NCBI RefSeq assembly: GCF_000808015.1 | Contig: NZ_JWHR01000030.1 | Location: 1-22,744, forward strand | Source: Terrisporobacter othiniensis | Lineage (GTDB): Bacteria; Bacillota; Clostridia; Peptostreptococcales; Peptostreptococcaceae | Length of the DNA stretch: 22,744 bases | Direction of reading: 5' to 3' | Part shown: piece after piece, positions 9,508 through 18,403 of the stretch | Position numbering within the stretch: position 1 is the stretch's first letter | Layout of the letters: each line of letters starts with the position of its first letter | Notes under the pieces: generated by a model | The model's input: only the letters and a program-made list of their open reading frames with translations | The model's database searches: none | Told to the model about the DNA's origin: nothing | Position numbers and translations under genes: made by a program

Positions 9508-11607
9508 ATGGAAAAAATATGCTTAACTATTAATGATAATAAAAGTAGAAGCATAGCTTTTCAAGTTACAGAGGAAGAAAAAGAAATAGATATTCATATT
9601 TATACAAATTTTAAAGAAGGTATTAAAGTTTGTGTAATAAATCCTTCTAATAAAAGAACAAAATTTATATCAAAGAATAAAAAAGAAATTAAAAACATAG
9701 TAGAAGATATAAAAATAAAGGGAGAGTATTTTGATTTTAATGAAATTGCATCACGGATAAAAATTAGAATAAAGATAACTAGCAAAAAAGATAAGAAGAA
9801 TAGTATAAATCCAGGTATCTGGAAAATACTATTTGTTCCTTTGGAAAAGGTCAATGGAAATATAAATGCATATATTAATTACTCAAATTCTTTATTAGAG
9901 CTAAAAGACATAATGAAAATGAATAGGTATGACCCTAGGCTTAATAATATTGGAACTGGATTCGTAGTCTTATACAAATATGGATTTGAAGAAGATCTAA
10001 AAAAAGTAGCTCCTACTTACAATTTCTTTAAAATTAGCGACAGAATAGGTATAGTCTTTGGAGATGTAGACTTTGAAGATAAAAATTCAGTAGATATTTT
10101 GATGAAGGTACTATCTATACCAACTGCAGAAAGAACTATAGAAATTGTAAGACCAAACTCTTTATCAATTATTTCTCATGAAATTTCCAAGGGTGTAAAT
10201 GCAAATGAAGATATAGGAGTTAATTTTTTCAAAGATAATCCAAATCTTACCTTAAGCGGAAAAGGTGTTTTAATTGGAGTAATTGATACGGGAATTGATT
10301 ATTTACATCCAGATTTTATCTATGATGATAATACTACAAAAATAGCATACTTGTGGGATCAAAGTAAAGAAGGGAATGCACCAGATGGATTTTATATTGG
10401 TACTGAATATGATAGAGATGAAATAAATAAAGCTATTAAAAATAAAGACAATTCTTTATCTAGTGATGATGTTGGTAGTGGAACTATGTTAGCTGGAATT
10501 ATGGCAGGTATGGGAAAGATAAATAAAAATTATGTTGGTGTTGCTGAAGATGCGGAACTAATAGTAGTAAAAATGGGGACAATAGATGGACACTATAATA
10601 ATGCTATGTTAAATGCAGGATACGATTATATATATAAAAAAGCAAAGAAATTACAAAAACCTGTTGTTGTTAATTTAGGATTTGGAAGTAATAGTTTTGT
10701 TGGAGCATCAAATAGGAATTTGACGGAGCTAACATATTTCATGAAAGAGGTATGCTTAGTAAATGCAGCAGGTAATGAAGGAAATACGAATACTCATAAT
10801 AGCGGAAATATACTATTTAAAGGTGATGTAAAAGATATAGAACTAGAGGTTGATGATAATGAAGAAAATATAATAATTGAAGTTTGGATTAATAAACCAG
10901 ATACAGTAAAAGCAGAGATAATATCTCCAACTGGTGAACCGAGTAAAGCATTGGATGTATCATACTTTAATACAATAGTTGGTAAATTTGATTTTGAATC
11001 AACATTTTATTCTATCGCATATATATTTCCAACATTTTTTTCTGGTCAACAACGAATAATTATCAATCTAAGTAATGTAAAAAAGGGAACTTGGAAAATA
11101 AGGCTAACAGGTGAATATATAACAAATGGAATATATAATGCTTATTTGCAAAATAGAGTATTATTAAAATCTGGTACTAAATTTACAGATACAAGTCCAA
11201 GTACAACTATAAACTTTCCCGCAACATATAAAGATAATATAACTGTAGGAGCTTATGATACTATTAATAATACATTGTGGCCATCATCATCTAGAGGGTA
11301 TACTCTAAGCAATATTTTAAAACCGGATATAGTAGCACCTGGAGTAAATATAATAGCACCATATCCAGGTGGTGGATATGCAACTATAACAGGTAGCGCA
11401 CCAGCAGCAGCTTACACATCAGGATGTATAGCACTTTTATTACAATACAATATAGTAGATGAGAATTATCCTAGACTAGCATATGTACAAAAATTGAGAA
11501 CATTTATTAGAGGAGGTGCAACAAGGTTTAATAATATATCATATCCAAATCAAAGTACAGGATATGGTATTTTAAATATAAAAGGTACCTTCAATCAATT
11601 AAGGTAG
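9508..11607 (+). CDS. CspA-like pseudoprotease with an N-terminal CspB jellyroll remnant
   Basis: This 699-residue protein is a diverged CspBA paralog that has lost its protease. Residues 1-125 match only the jellyroll insert of CspB. Compare NPGIWKILFVPLEKVNGNIN here with [20 protein letters not shown] in locus 1. The CspB prodomain and catalytic core are missing. A CspA prodomain follows (about 150-215) and then a complete pseudoprotease domain. The Asp is kept (D260, DTGIDY), Ser 324 replaces His (GSGTMLAG) and Ala 631 replaces Ser (GSAPAAAYTSG). The start ATG has a strong AGGAGGTGG site 5 bases upstream. No promoter fits between the asnS terminator and this start. cspC copy 2 follows after 10 bases. 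An accessory germinant-sensing role is inference. Confidence 0.88.
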   Translation: MEKICLTINDNKSRSIAFQVTEEEKEIDIHIYTNFKEGIKVCVINPSNKRTKFISKNKKEIKNIVEDIKIKGEYFDFNEIASRIKIRIKITSKKDKKNSINPGIWKILFVPLEKVNGNINAYINYSNSLLELKDIMKMNRYDPRLNNIGTGFVVLYKYGFEEDLKKVAPTYNFFKISDRIGIVFGDVDFEDKNSVDILMKVLSIPTAERTIEIVRPNSLSIISHEISKGVNANEDIGVNFFKDNPNLTLSGKGVLIGVIDTGIDYLHPDFIYDDNTTKIAYLWDQSKEGNAPDGFYIGTEYDRDEINKAIKNKDNSLSSDDVGSGTMLAGIMAGMGKINKNYVGVAEDAELIVVKMGTIDGHYNNAMLNAGYDYIYKKAKKLQKPVVVNLGFGSNSFVGASNRNLTELTYFMKEVCLVNAAGNEGNTNTHNSGNILFKGDVKDIELEVDDNEENIIIEVWINKPDTVKAEIISPTGEPSKALDVSYFNTIVGKFDFESTFYSIAYIFPTFFSGQQRIIINLSNVKKGTWKIRLTGEYITNGIYNAYLQNRVLLKSGTKFTDTSPSTTINFPATYKDNITVGAYDTINNTLWPSSSRGYTLSNILKPDIVAPGVNIIAPYPGGGYATITGSAPAAAYTSGCIALLLQYNIVDENYPRLAYVQKLRTFIRGGATRFNNISYPNQSTGYGILNIKGTFNQLR

Positions 11608-11617
11608 GTGAATTTGC

Positions 11618-13289
11618 ATGAGTAAATCTTATACTATTTTATATCAGGGAGATATAAAAACTGCATTAACTAAACATGATATACTTGATTTTATGGTATT
11701 AAATGAAAAACTGGCAGTAATTTATGTAGAGGATAGCTTTGATGAAGTAAAAATATCAAAAATACCGGAAATATGTAGTTGGGAGAAGGAGGAAGTAATG
11801 AGCTCTCTAATTGACATAACAAATCAATTAAGCTTTGGTATAAGTGCATCATATGCTTCTGGAGTAAATTATGTTAATAAAAATCCATATATCAATGCCA
11901 GTGGTAAGAATGTATTGATTGGCATAATAGATTCTGGAATAGATTATTTACATCCCGATTTTATCAATAATGATAATACCACTAAAATTGTGTCAATATG
12001 GGATCAAGGTAGCGATAAGAAAAATTCACCCCAAGGTACTATTTTTGGAAGTGAATTTACTAGAGAAGATATAAACAAAGCTATAAAAGATAATGATAGT
12101 ACTCTAACAACTGATGAAATAGGAACTGGAACTATAGCTGCAGGAATATGTGCTGGAAGAGGGAAATTAAATTCTGAATATTTAGGAGTAGCTGTTGATA
12201 GTGAACTAGTGGTTGTAAAACTTAGACAATATGAAGGAAAATTCAAAAAAGGTGTAATACATTATATTAATACGGATTTTTTAGCTGCTATTAAATATGT
12301 ACTAGACATTTCTAAAAGAGAACAAAAGTATACTATTATTAATTTAACAGTAGGAGGTAGATCTTCATCAGCACTCATAGCTACTTACTTAGATACTTTC
12401 ACTTACTTAAGTAGTTCAGGAATAGTACTTGTATCAGGAGCAGGAAATGAAGGAAACACAGATATTCATTATCAAGGTTTTTTTTAATGATCATAATTAT
12501 CAAGATGTAAAAATACAAGTGGGTGAACAAAATTATTTAAGAATATGTGTATCTTCAGTTGGACCAGATAAAATAGGAGGATTAATTATTTCTCCATCTG
12601 GAGAGTTAAGTTTTAGGGTGGATTATTCTCCTGATAACTATATATATTATGGCAAATTTAATTTGGAAAATACAACTTATGAAATGAATTTAATTTATCC
12701 GTGGATTCTTTCTGGGAATCAAGAATTAATAATTAATCTTGATAATATTAAACCAGGTATATGGACTGTAAGGTTATATCCAGAGTTTATTATAAATGGA
12801 GAGTATGATATTTATTTACCTAATAAAAACTTAATGTCAAAAGATACTAGGTTTATTGATCCAAATTCATTTTCAACGATTACTATGTATGGAAGTGGAG
12901 AAAATGTAATTACTGTAGGTACTTATGATAACAAGACAAATAGTATTTGGGTAGGATCATCAAAAGGACCTATGAAAGGAATAGGTATAAAACCAGATAT
13001 AGTTGCGCCTGGAGTTGATATAATATCAGCATTTATAAATAAATCTTATACAACATCTACAGGAACAGGAGTAAGTAGCTCCATTGTTTCTGGAGTATTA
13101 GCTGTAATAATGGAATATATAGGAAGTCAGGGTTCTTATCCAGGAAAAACATTATATACTCAGTTACTAAAAACATATTTAATGATGGGAGCTGATAAAA
13201 AAGCTATCTACACTTATCCAAATGAGTCAGGAGGTTATGGAGACTTAAATTTGGAGAATACTATAAAAGCAATTGCAAATAATTTATAA
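11618..13289 (+). pseudogene. Second cspC copy, frameshifted at a T8 run
   Basis: Two reading frames, 11618-12487 and an overlapping one ending at 13289, together make one CspC paralog. The first frame stops after HYQGFF at a run of eight Ts (12478-12485). Removing one T joins GFF to [14 protein letters not shown] and gives one 556-residue protein, close to the length I recall for C. difficile CspC (about 557). It has D105 (DSGIDY), T170 in place of His (GTGTIAAG) and Gly in place of Ser ([12 protein letters not shown]). The ATG start has GGTAGGTGA upstream and lies 10 bases after the CspA-like gene. No other lesion is visible. It may be a young pseudogene, a sequencing error, or a gene read through by polymerase slippage on T8. 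Confidence 0.85.
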
Positions 13290-13300
13290 ATTGTAATAAT

Positions 13301-13329
13301 TTGACTATATCTACTGAAAGAATTATATT
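13301..13329 (+). promoter_or_regulatory. Promoter of the patatin-like gene
   Basis: The -35 TTGACT (13301-13306) and -10 TATATT (13324-13329) are exactly 17 bases apart, between the end of cspC copy 2 and the next gene. This suggests that the lipase gene is transcribed separately from the csp genes by the vegetative sigma factor. Confidence 0.65.
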
Positions 13330-13366
13330 TAATATAGAATAAAAGATGAGGAGTGACACAGTAAGT

Positions 13367-14218
13367 ATGATAGAAAGTGGATTGGTAGTTGAAGGCGGTG
13401 GAATGAGGGGGATTTATACAGCAGGTGTATTAGACTTTTTTATGGAAAAAAATATTTATTTTGATGATTGCTATGGTGTATCAGCTGGGGCATGTCATCT
13501 ATCAAGCTATTTATCAAAACAAATAGGAAGATCTTTAAAAGTAACCTTAGATTATATTAATGATAAAAGATATTGTAGTATCAATAGTTTAATAAAAACT
13601 GGTGATATGTTTGGTGTAGAAATGCTTTATAATCGTATACCAAATGAATTAGTTTTGTATGATTATGAAACTTTTAATAAATTTAAGGGCAACTTTTATT
13701 CTGTTGTTACTAACTGTAAAACAGGAAAAGCCGAATATATGAAAATACAGGATATGAAAGAAGATATAGTGACTGTAAGAGCATCTAGCTCATTACCTTT
13801 GCTTTCTAGAATTGTAGAAATAAATGGAGAAGAATATTTAGATGGAGGAATTAGTGACTCCATACCAGTAAAAAAATCTATAGAAGATGGACACCGTAAA
13901 AATGTAGTTATATTAACTAGAGATAAAACTTATAGAAAATCTAAAGCAAGCTTCTTAAATATATTTAAAATAAAATATAAAAAGTATCCCAACTTGATAA
14001 AAGCCATTGAAGATAGATACAAAATGTACAATGATACCATAGATTTTATTGAAGAAAAAAGAAAAAGTGGTGAAGTATTTGTAATACAGCCTAAAGAACC
14101 CGTTAATATTAGTAGAGTTGAAAAGGATAAGACAAAACTAAAGGCTCTTTATGACGAAGGTTATAATGATGCCAAAGAATGTTATGAAGATTTAATTAAA
14201 TTTATAAATGAAAAATAA
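13367..14218 (+). CDS. Patatin-like phospholipase family protein
   Basis: This is a predicted cytoplasmic acyl hydrolase of 283 residues with a Ser-Asp dyad. Numbering from ATG 13367, the oxyanion loop is EGGGMRGIYTAG (9-20), the nucleophile elbow is GVSAG with S39, and the Asp is D159 in DGGISDSIPV. The family includes E. coli YjjU-type proteins; the substrate is unknown. The C-terminal third is rich in Lys and Glu. I favour ATG 13367 because GAGGAG lies upstream at 13348-13353, although the spacing of 13 is long. An in-frame ATG at 13346 has no ribosome-binding site. The gene has its own promoter and a terminator shared with the convergent pseudogene. Confidence 0.88.
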   Translation: MIESGLVVEGGGMRGIYTAGVLDFFMEKNIYFDDCYGVSAGACHLSSYLSKQIGRSLKVTLDYINDKRYCSINSLIKTGDMFGVEMLYNRIPNELVLYDYETFNKFKGNFYSVVTNCKTGKAEYMKIQDMKEDIVTVRASSSLPLLSRIVEINGEEYLDGGISDSIPVKKSIEDGHRKNVVILTRDKTYRKSKASFLNIFKIKYKKYPNLIKAIEDRYKMYNDTIDFIEEKRKSGEVFVIQPKEPVNISRVEKDKTKLKALYDEGYNDAKECYEDLIKFINEK

Positions 14219-14245
14219 AAAGCACTTACTTAGTGCTTTTTATTT
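14217..14245. terminator. Bidirectional terminator between convergent genes
   Basis: AAAAAGCACT and AGTGCTTTTT form a 10-bp stem with a 5-base loop, flanked by A and T tracts. It can end transcription of the patatin gene on the plus strand and of the metallo-beta-lactamase pseudogene on the minus strand. Confidence 0.8.
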
Positions 14246-14248
14246 TTG

Positions 14249-15033
14249 TCACTCTATAGTTTTCCAAATTAATTTATTGTTTACAAACTGTATTTGAATT
14301 TTTTTATCGTCATGTAAATATGATAAGAAAGAACGTACAGTGATACCTATTAAAACATATTGGTTAAAGTCCATTTTTAGATTATAAAATGAAAAAACTC
14401 TTTGTAAGAGTTCTTCAAAAAATAAGCAATCTTTACAAAATTCACAAATTTTATAACCGATTTCTTTTATCTTATTAATATTTATATCTGCTAAATAAGT
14501 AATATCCTCACAAGGATTAGCATGAGATGGAATAAACAGTTTACTGTTAATCTTTTTTACTTTGTCTAAAGTATTTAAATATTCTTTAACATCATAAATA
14601 AAAGATAGATGATACTTATTTATTATATTTTCTCCAAACAAACAATCAGCAATAAAATATATATCATTGTCAGTTTTAATTCCAATCATTTGAAAAAAAT
14701 GACCTGGAAGACTTATATATTCTAATCCATCTGGAAGATTATTATCCACATCACCAGTGATATTACTTGGAGTTGCCATTAAAAATTTATTTCGAAGTTC
14801 CATTTTTTGTAAAAAGTTATTATCACCAATATGATTTTCACTGGAGCGAGTATTTATTATAAGTTTGAGATTCTATTCATTTTTATTTAAAATTTTATTT
14901 ATTTTTTTCCTGCATCTTTGTCGTTGCCACTATCAATTAAGCGCACATTCTTATTATTCATTTTATAAATTCCAATTTTATCAGGACAATTTATATAGCA
15001 GGTGTTATTACCTGATTTAACTAATTCATACAT
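14249..15033 (-). pseudogene. Decayed metallo-beta-lactamase-fold hydrolase
   Basis: Reading the minus strand from ATG 15033 gives MYELVKSGNNTCYINCPDKI and LIDSGNDKDAG, the usual N-terminus of a clostridial MBL-fold hydrolase family. An A7 run (14903-14909) shifts the frame to a TAA stop. In the next frame, INKILNKNE ends in TAG (14873-14875), followed by NLKLIINTRSSENHIGD. The family would have THSxxDHIGG there, so the zinc ligands are mutated. The text then jumps from NNFLQ to LRNKFLMATPS, which suggests an internal deletion of some 30-40 residues. The open C-terminal 184 residues (14249-14803) keep LPGHFFQMIG and FIADCLFG. With frameshift, stop, lost zinc motif and deletion, this gene is dead. 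The C-terminal frame alone should not be annotated as an enzyme. Confidence 0.88.
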
Positions 15034-15146
15034 ATTATCATTTCCTATTATTTTACAAGTATATACAAAGATTGTATAGAAAATTCATTATTGCAACAAT
15101 ATAAGTTAAGATATGTACTTTTATAAATATTAAATAATAAATTAAG

Positions 15147-16508
15147 ATGAATATGGAAGAAAGCTTAAATAAAAGTAAGTATGATAATTATTCAAAAGAA
15201 GATGGTAGCTTAAATATAAAAGAAAATATTAATTATTTTACCATAGAAAAAGACAATAGAACTAATTGTCCTAAATGTGAAAATGAAGTAAGCAGAGAAG
15301 ACATTTATTGTAATAATTGTGGTGAAATTTTAGAAAATATTAAAAGTAAAAGAGAAAAATTTATAAACCAGCAGGGTGAAAAAGCTAAATTTAAAGATAT
15401 AGCTTCTAGCTTTGACTTAATTAATGGTTTAAAAGTATCAGGACTAGCTATTGTTATATTATTTGTTTTATCTCTAATAATTAAATTCATGTTAGTTGGA
15501 AACAATAATCAAATTAGCGAATTAATAAACCCACTACATATTATGTTGTTTAGTAATTTAGCAAATGTAAATATTTTCATGTCTCTTTTTATGAATAGTG
15601 CTCAGTCAAGTGTAAACTTTGGTTTTTTAATTTTATTAATATTGCCAGTAGTATCATTTATACTACCATATAGTATATTTATGAAAAAAAGAAATACATC
15701 TTTTATAACTCATGTGAAAAATTCTTTAGGAGTAGCAATAATTTACGCCCTTGTATTATGTGTAATATCTAAAGTATCTCAAGTAGAAGTTAGTTTATCT
15801 AATGGGGTTAACCAATATGGATATGGAATTTTCTTTAGTTTTAGTACATTTAATGTTTTATTTAAAGGGTTCATAATAGGATTTATCTCAGTGTTATTTA
15901 TGGGACTTAAAAAAGAATATGAAAAAGAAAATATGATTGCAGGAGTATTAAAAATAGCTTTAAAAACTATTTTTATAGGATATATACTAATATTAATAAT
16001 ATCAACAATACTATATTTTGCAAATGTAAATTATATTTTTGATTTAGGGTTAAACTCTTATACAGGAGATATATCTTTAGGTGTTGTTTTAAGCCAACTT
16101 GCAATATACTTATGGGGATTTGCAAATTTAATACCTGTAAGCCTTGGTAGTGGATCATTGTCAATATTATCTTTGTTTAATTCGAATATTTCCTTAGATT
16201 TAATGTTACTTCTAGGAGCTATGATTGCGCTATCTGCATTAATATTTATCATAGTTGGATGTAAACTAGAAAGTAAATATAAAAGTAAAAATATAAAACC
16301 AGTAATAATATTTAGTGGATGTTATGCAGTGATTATAGCAGTAATTGGTGTTCTAACAACAATATACATAGGAGATAATGCTGCATCAATGTTAACTTCT
16401 TTAAGTGCTATACAAATGGGGTTCAACTTTATAACAGGAATGATTATTTCATTTATATATAGTTTAATAATGACTTTAATAGGCTATAAATTAAATATTT
16501 TTAATTAA
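15147..16508 (+). CDS. Zinc-ribbon multi-pass membrane protein
   Basis: This 453-residue protein has one zinc ribbon near the N-terminus (C41, C44, C55, C58: CPKC...CNNCG) and about nine hydrophobic segments from residue 96 to the end (for example 96-116, 157-178, 228-254, 268-292). The layout, a cytosolic zinc ribbon followed by a polytopic membrane domain, is common in uncharacterised firmicute proteins; I know no function. The start ATG has only a poor ribosome-binding site, so expression may be low or the start uncertain. The next gene, also a zinc-ribbon protein, follows after 15 bases, so the two are almost surely co-transcribed. Confidence 0.8.
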   Translation: MNMEESLNKSKYDNYSKEDGSLNIKENINYFTIEKDNRTNCPKCENEVSREDIYCNNCGEILENIKSKREKFINQQGEKAKFKDIASSFDLINGLKVSGLAIVILFVLSLIIKFMLVGNNNQISELINPLHIMLFSNLANVNIFMSLFMNSAQSSVNFGFLILLILPVVSFILPYSIFMKKRNTSFITHVKNSLGVAIIYALVLCVISKVSQVEVSLSNGVNQYGYGIFFSFSTFNVLFKGFIIGFISVLFMGLKKEYEKENMIAGVLKIALKTIFIGYILILIISTILYFANVNYIFDLGLNSYTGDISLGVVLSQLAIYLWGFANLIPVSLGSGSLSILSLFNSNISLDLMLLLGAMIALSALIFIIVGCKLESKYKSKNIKPVIIFSGCYAVIIAVIGVLTTIYIGDNAASMLTSLSAIQMGFNFITGMIISFIYSLIMTLIGYKLNIFN

Positions 16509-16523
16509 TTTTGGAGGAAGAAA

Positions 16524-17204
16524 ATGAAGGATATGAAATTATCTAATATACAAAAAGAGTCAGAAAAAATAAAAATAAAAAAAAGTATAAATGACTGTGA
16601 AGATTTAAAAGCACAGGTATTACTAAAATTAGGAATAATGACCTTTGATAAAATAAGAAAAGGTGAAATAATAGATATGGATTTTGATATTTTATGTGAT
16701 GAGATAAAGAATCTTGATATAGAAATATATACAAAGTATATGCAACTTAGAAATTTTGAAAAAGAAAGTAAAAAAACTACTTGTCAATGTGGTTATGTTG
16801 CATTTAAAAATGAAAAGTTTTGTCCGCAATGTGGTAAAAGTTTAATTGAAGAAGAAAAATTATATATAACATGTGAAAATTGTAATGAAGAAACAGAAAA
16901 AGATTCTAATTTCTGTTCTTGTTGTGGAAGTAAAATAAAACAAGAATTCACACACTATGAAGATGAAGTATATTGCATGGATGAAGGTGAAAGATTAGAA
17001 GAGTGCATATTGGAAGAAGAAATACCAGAAGTAGATATGGTAGAAGAAGATTTTGGGAAGGAATTTTTAAAACAACAAGAGGAATTAGCTGTAGAAGATA
17101 ATAATTTAGAAAATGATATAGCGATAAATGAAAATAAATCAGAAGAAGAACCAATAGAAATAGAAGGAAGAGAGTTCTTAAAAAATCATCAAAATCATAT
17201 ATAA
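16524..17204 (+). CDS. Double zinc-ribbon protein with acidic tail
   Basis: The product is a soluble 226-residue protein of unknown function. An N-terminal helical region (1-82) is followed by two zinc ribbons: C87, C89, C100, C103 (CQCG...CPQCG) and C117, C120, C131, C134 (CENC...CSCCG). The first ribbon is unusual in starting with CxC. A long tail rich in Glu (about 150-220) follows. The start ATG has TTGGAGGAAG upstream. The close spacing with the zinc-ribbon membrane protein upstream suggests that the two work together; that is inference. Confidence 0.8.
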   Translation: MKDMKLSNIQKESEKIKIKKSINDCEDLKAQVLLKLGIMTFDKIRKGEIIDMDFDILCDEIKNLDIEIYTKYMQLRNFEKESKKTTCQCGYVAFKNEKFCPQCGKSLIEEEKLYITCENCNEETEKDSNFCSCCGSKIKQEFTHYEDEVYCMDEGERLEECILEEEIPEVDMVEEDFGKEFLKQQEELAVEDNNLENDIAINENKSEEEPIEIEGREFLKNHQNHI

Positions 17205-17218
17205 GAATAAGCAAATAG

Positions 17219-17257
17219 GAGATATGAAAGAGTTAGAAATTAGCTTTTTTATATCTC
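17219..17257 (+). terminator. Possible weak terminator after the zinc-ribbon genes
   Basis: GAGATAT (17219-17225) pairs with ATATCTC (17251-17257), and AAAGAGTTA inside it pairs with TAGCTTTTT across a GAAAT loop. The stem is AT-rich with several G-U pairs, and the T run lies within the 3' arm, so the call is weak. Confidence 0.4.
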
Positions 17258-17355
17258 TTAAATTATGTTATATAAAGTTTTATTTACAATATTGTAAATG
17301 AAACTTAAGAGAATATAAAAATTGTAAGAAAATTGATGCATTTATTAGGATGAAA

Positions 17356-17383
17356 TGATTAAATTTATATGTTAAAATATAAT
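17356..17383 (+). promoter_or_regulatory. Possible promoter of the alpha/beta hydrolase gene
   Basis: A perfect -10 TATAAT is at 17378-17383, 28 bases before the start codon. The -35 candidate TGATTA (17356-17361) is poor, with spacing of 16. In DNA this AT-rich a -10 match alone is modest evidence. Confidence 0.3.
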
Positions 17384-17410
17384 GGTAGTTAAAAATTTTG
17401 GAGGGATAAT

Positions 17411-18280
17411 ATGAAAAAAAGGAAAGCAAAGTCAAACAGTGAAAATAAGTATGATACTTTTAGTATTACTATGGAATTAGAAAGACCTTTGCTTTACAAT
17501 GATGAAAACAATACGGAAAATAATAATAAACAAAAAAAAGAGGATAAGTCAAAAATAATAAAAAGAAGAATTATAACTCTTTTAACTGTATTAATTATAT
17601 TTGTAATAGGTTTTTTCATATGGTTAAGTAATGGATATTTTTTACAAGCAAATGACATGAAATATTTACAAAGTAATTCTAAAGTAGAGGTTACTGTTGA
17701 CGGAAATTACACATACTTTACTCCAAAGAATGTAAATGCAACAAAAGGGTTTATTTTTTATCCTGGTGAAAGGGTAGACTCATCATCTTATGCAAAACTA
17801 TGTAACAATGTTGCAAGTTATGGATATAAGGTAGTAGCTGTAGATATGCCTTTTAATTATGCTAACTTTGGAAAGAACAAGGCAACAAAAGTTATTGAAG
17901 ATAATCCACAGATTACAAAGTGGGTTATAGGAGGGGACTCCATTGGAGGAACTGTTGCTTGTGAATATGCTGTAAACAATAAAAATGTTGAAGGTATAGT
18001 ATTAATATCATCATATCCTAGAGAAAATATAAGTGAATTAGGTTTTAAGGTATTATCTCTTTGGGGAAGTAAAGACAATGTTGTAGATTATAAAGAGTTA
18101 ATTAATTCTAAAGAACAACTACCAAAAGATACAAAATATGTAGAGATAGAAGGCGCAAATCATTCTCAATTTGCAAACTATGGCATGTATAGTGGAGATG
18201 AAGAAGCTTTAATTAGTAGTGATGAACAAATGGATATAACAGTGAGAAATATAGTTAATTTCTTATATAATATACAATAA
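17411..18280 (+). CDS. Membrane-anchored alpha/beta hydrolase
   Basis: This is a 289-residue predicted extracytoplasmic hydrolase. A basic, Asn-rich cytoplasmic N-terminus (1-53) precedes one membrane segment (about 54-72, IITLLTVLIIFVIGFFIWL). The hydrolase domain has the nucleophile elbow GGDSIGG (S177), a probable acid at D222 or D226 (LWGSKDNVVD) and H251 in GANHSQF. These make a complete Ser-Asp-His triad of the dienelactone-hydrolase-like type. The substrate is unknown. The start ATG follows TTTGGAGGG. A strong terminator comes right after the stop. Confidence 0.85.
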   Translation: MKKRKAKSNSENKYDTFSITMELERPLLYNDENNTENNNKQKKEDKSKIIKRRIITLLTVLIIFVIGFFIWLSNGYFLQANDMKYLQSNSKVEVTVDGNYTYFTPKNVNATKGFIFYPGERVDSSSYAKLCNNVASYGYKVVAVDMPFNYANFGKNKATKVIEDNPQITKWVIGGDSIGGTVACEYAVNNKNVEGIVLISSYPRENISELGFKVLSLWGSKDNVVDYKELINSKEQLPKDTKYVEIEGANHSQFANYGMYSGDEEALISSDEQMDITVRNIVNFLYNIQ

Positions 18281-18310
18281 AAAGAGTTTGCATTTAGCAA
18301 ACTCTTTTTA
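18279..18310 (+). terminator. Terminator after the alpha/beta hydrolase gene
   Basis: AAAAGAGTTTGC and GCAAACTCTTTT form a 12-bp perfect stem with a 5-base loop, followed by Ts, immediately after the stop codon. Confidence 0.9.
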
Positions 18311-18403
18311 CATACTAGGACATTATAATATTTTTACACTTGTGAAGAATCTATAGGATTAAGGAATACCAACGATTGTAAAATTGTAAAAAGTATATTT
18401 TGA

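Noticed and set aside
12429..13289. Separate gene starting at 12429 within cspC copy 2.
   Set aside because: It begins out of frame inside the first part with no ribosome-binding site, and its sequence simply continues the CspC protein after the T8 run.
14249..14803. Intact 184-residue metallo-beta-lactamase enzyme on the minus strand.
   Set aside because: The N-terminal half, including the zinc-binding motif, is readable upstream but broken in several ways, so this is the tail of a pseudogene.
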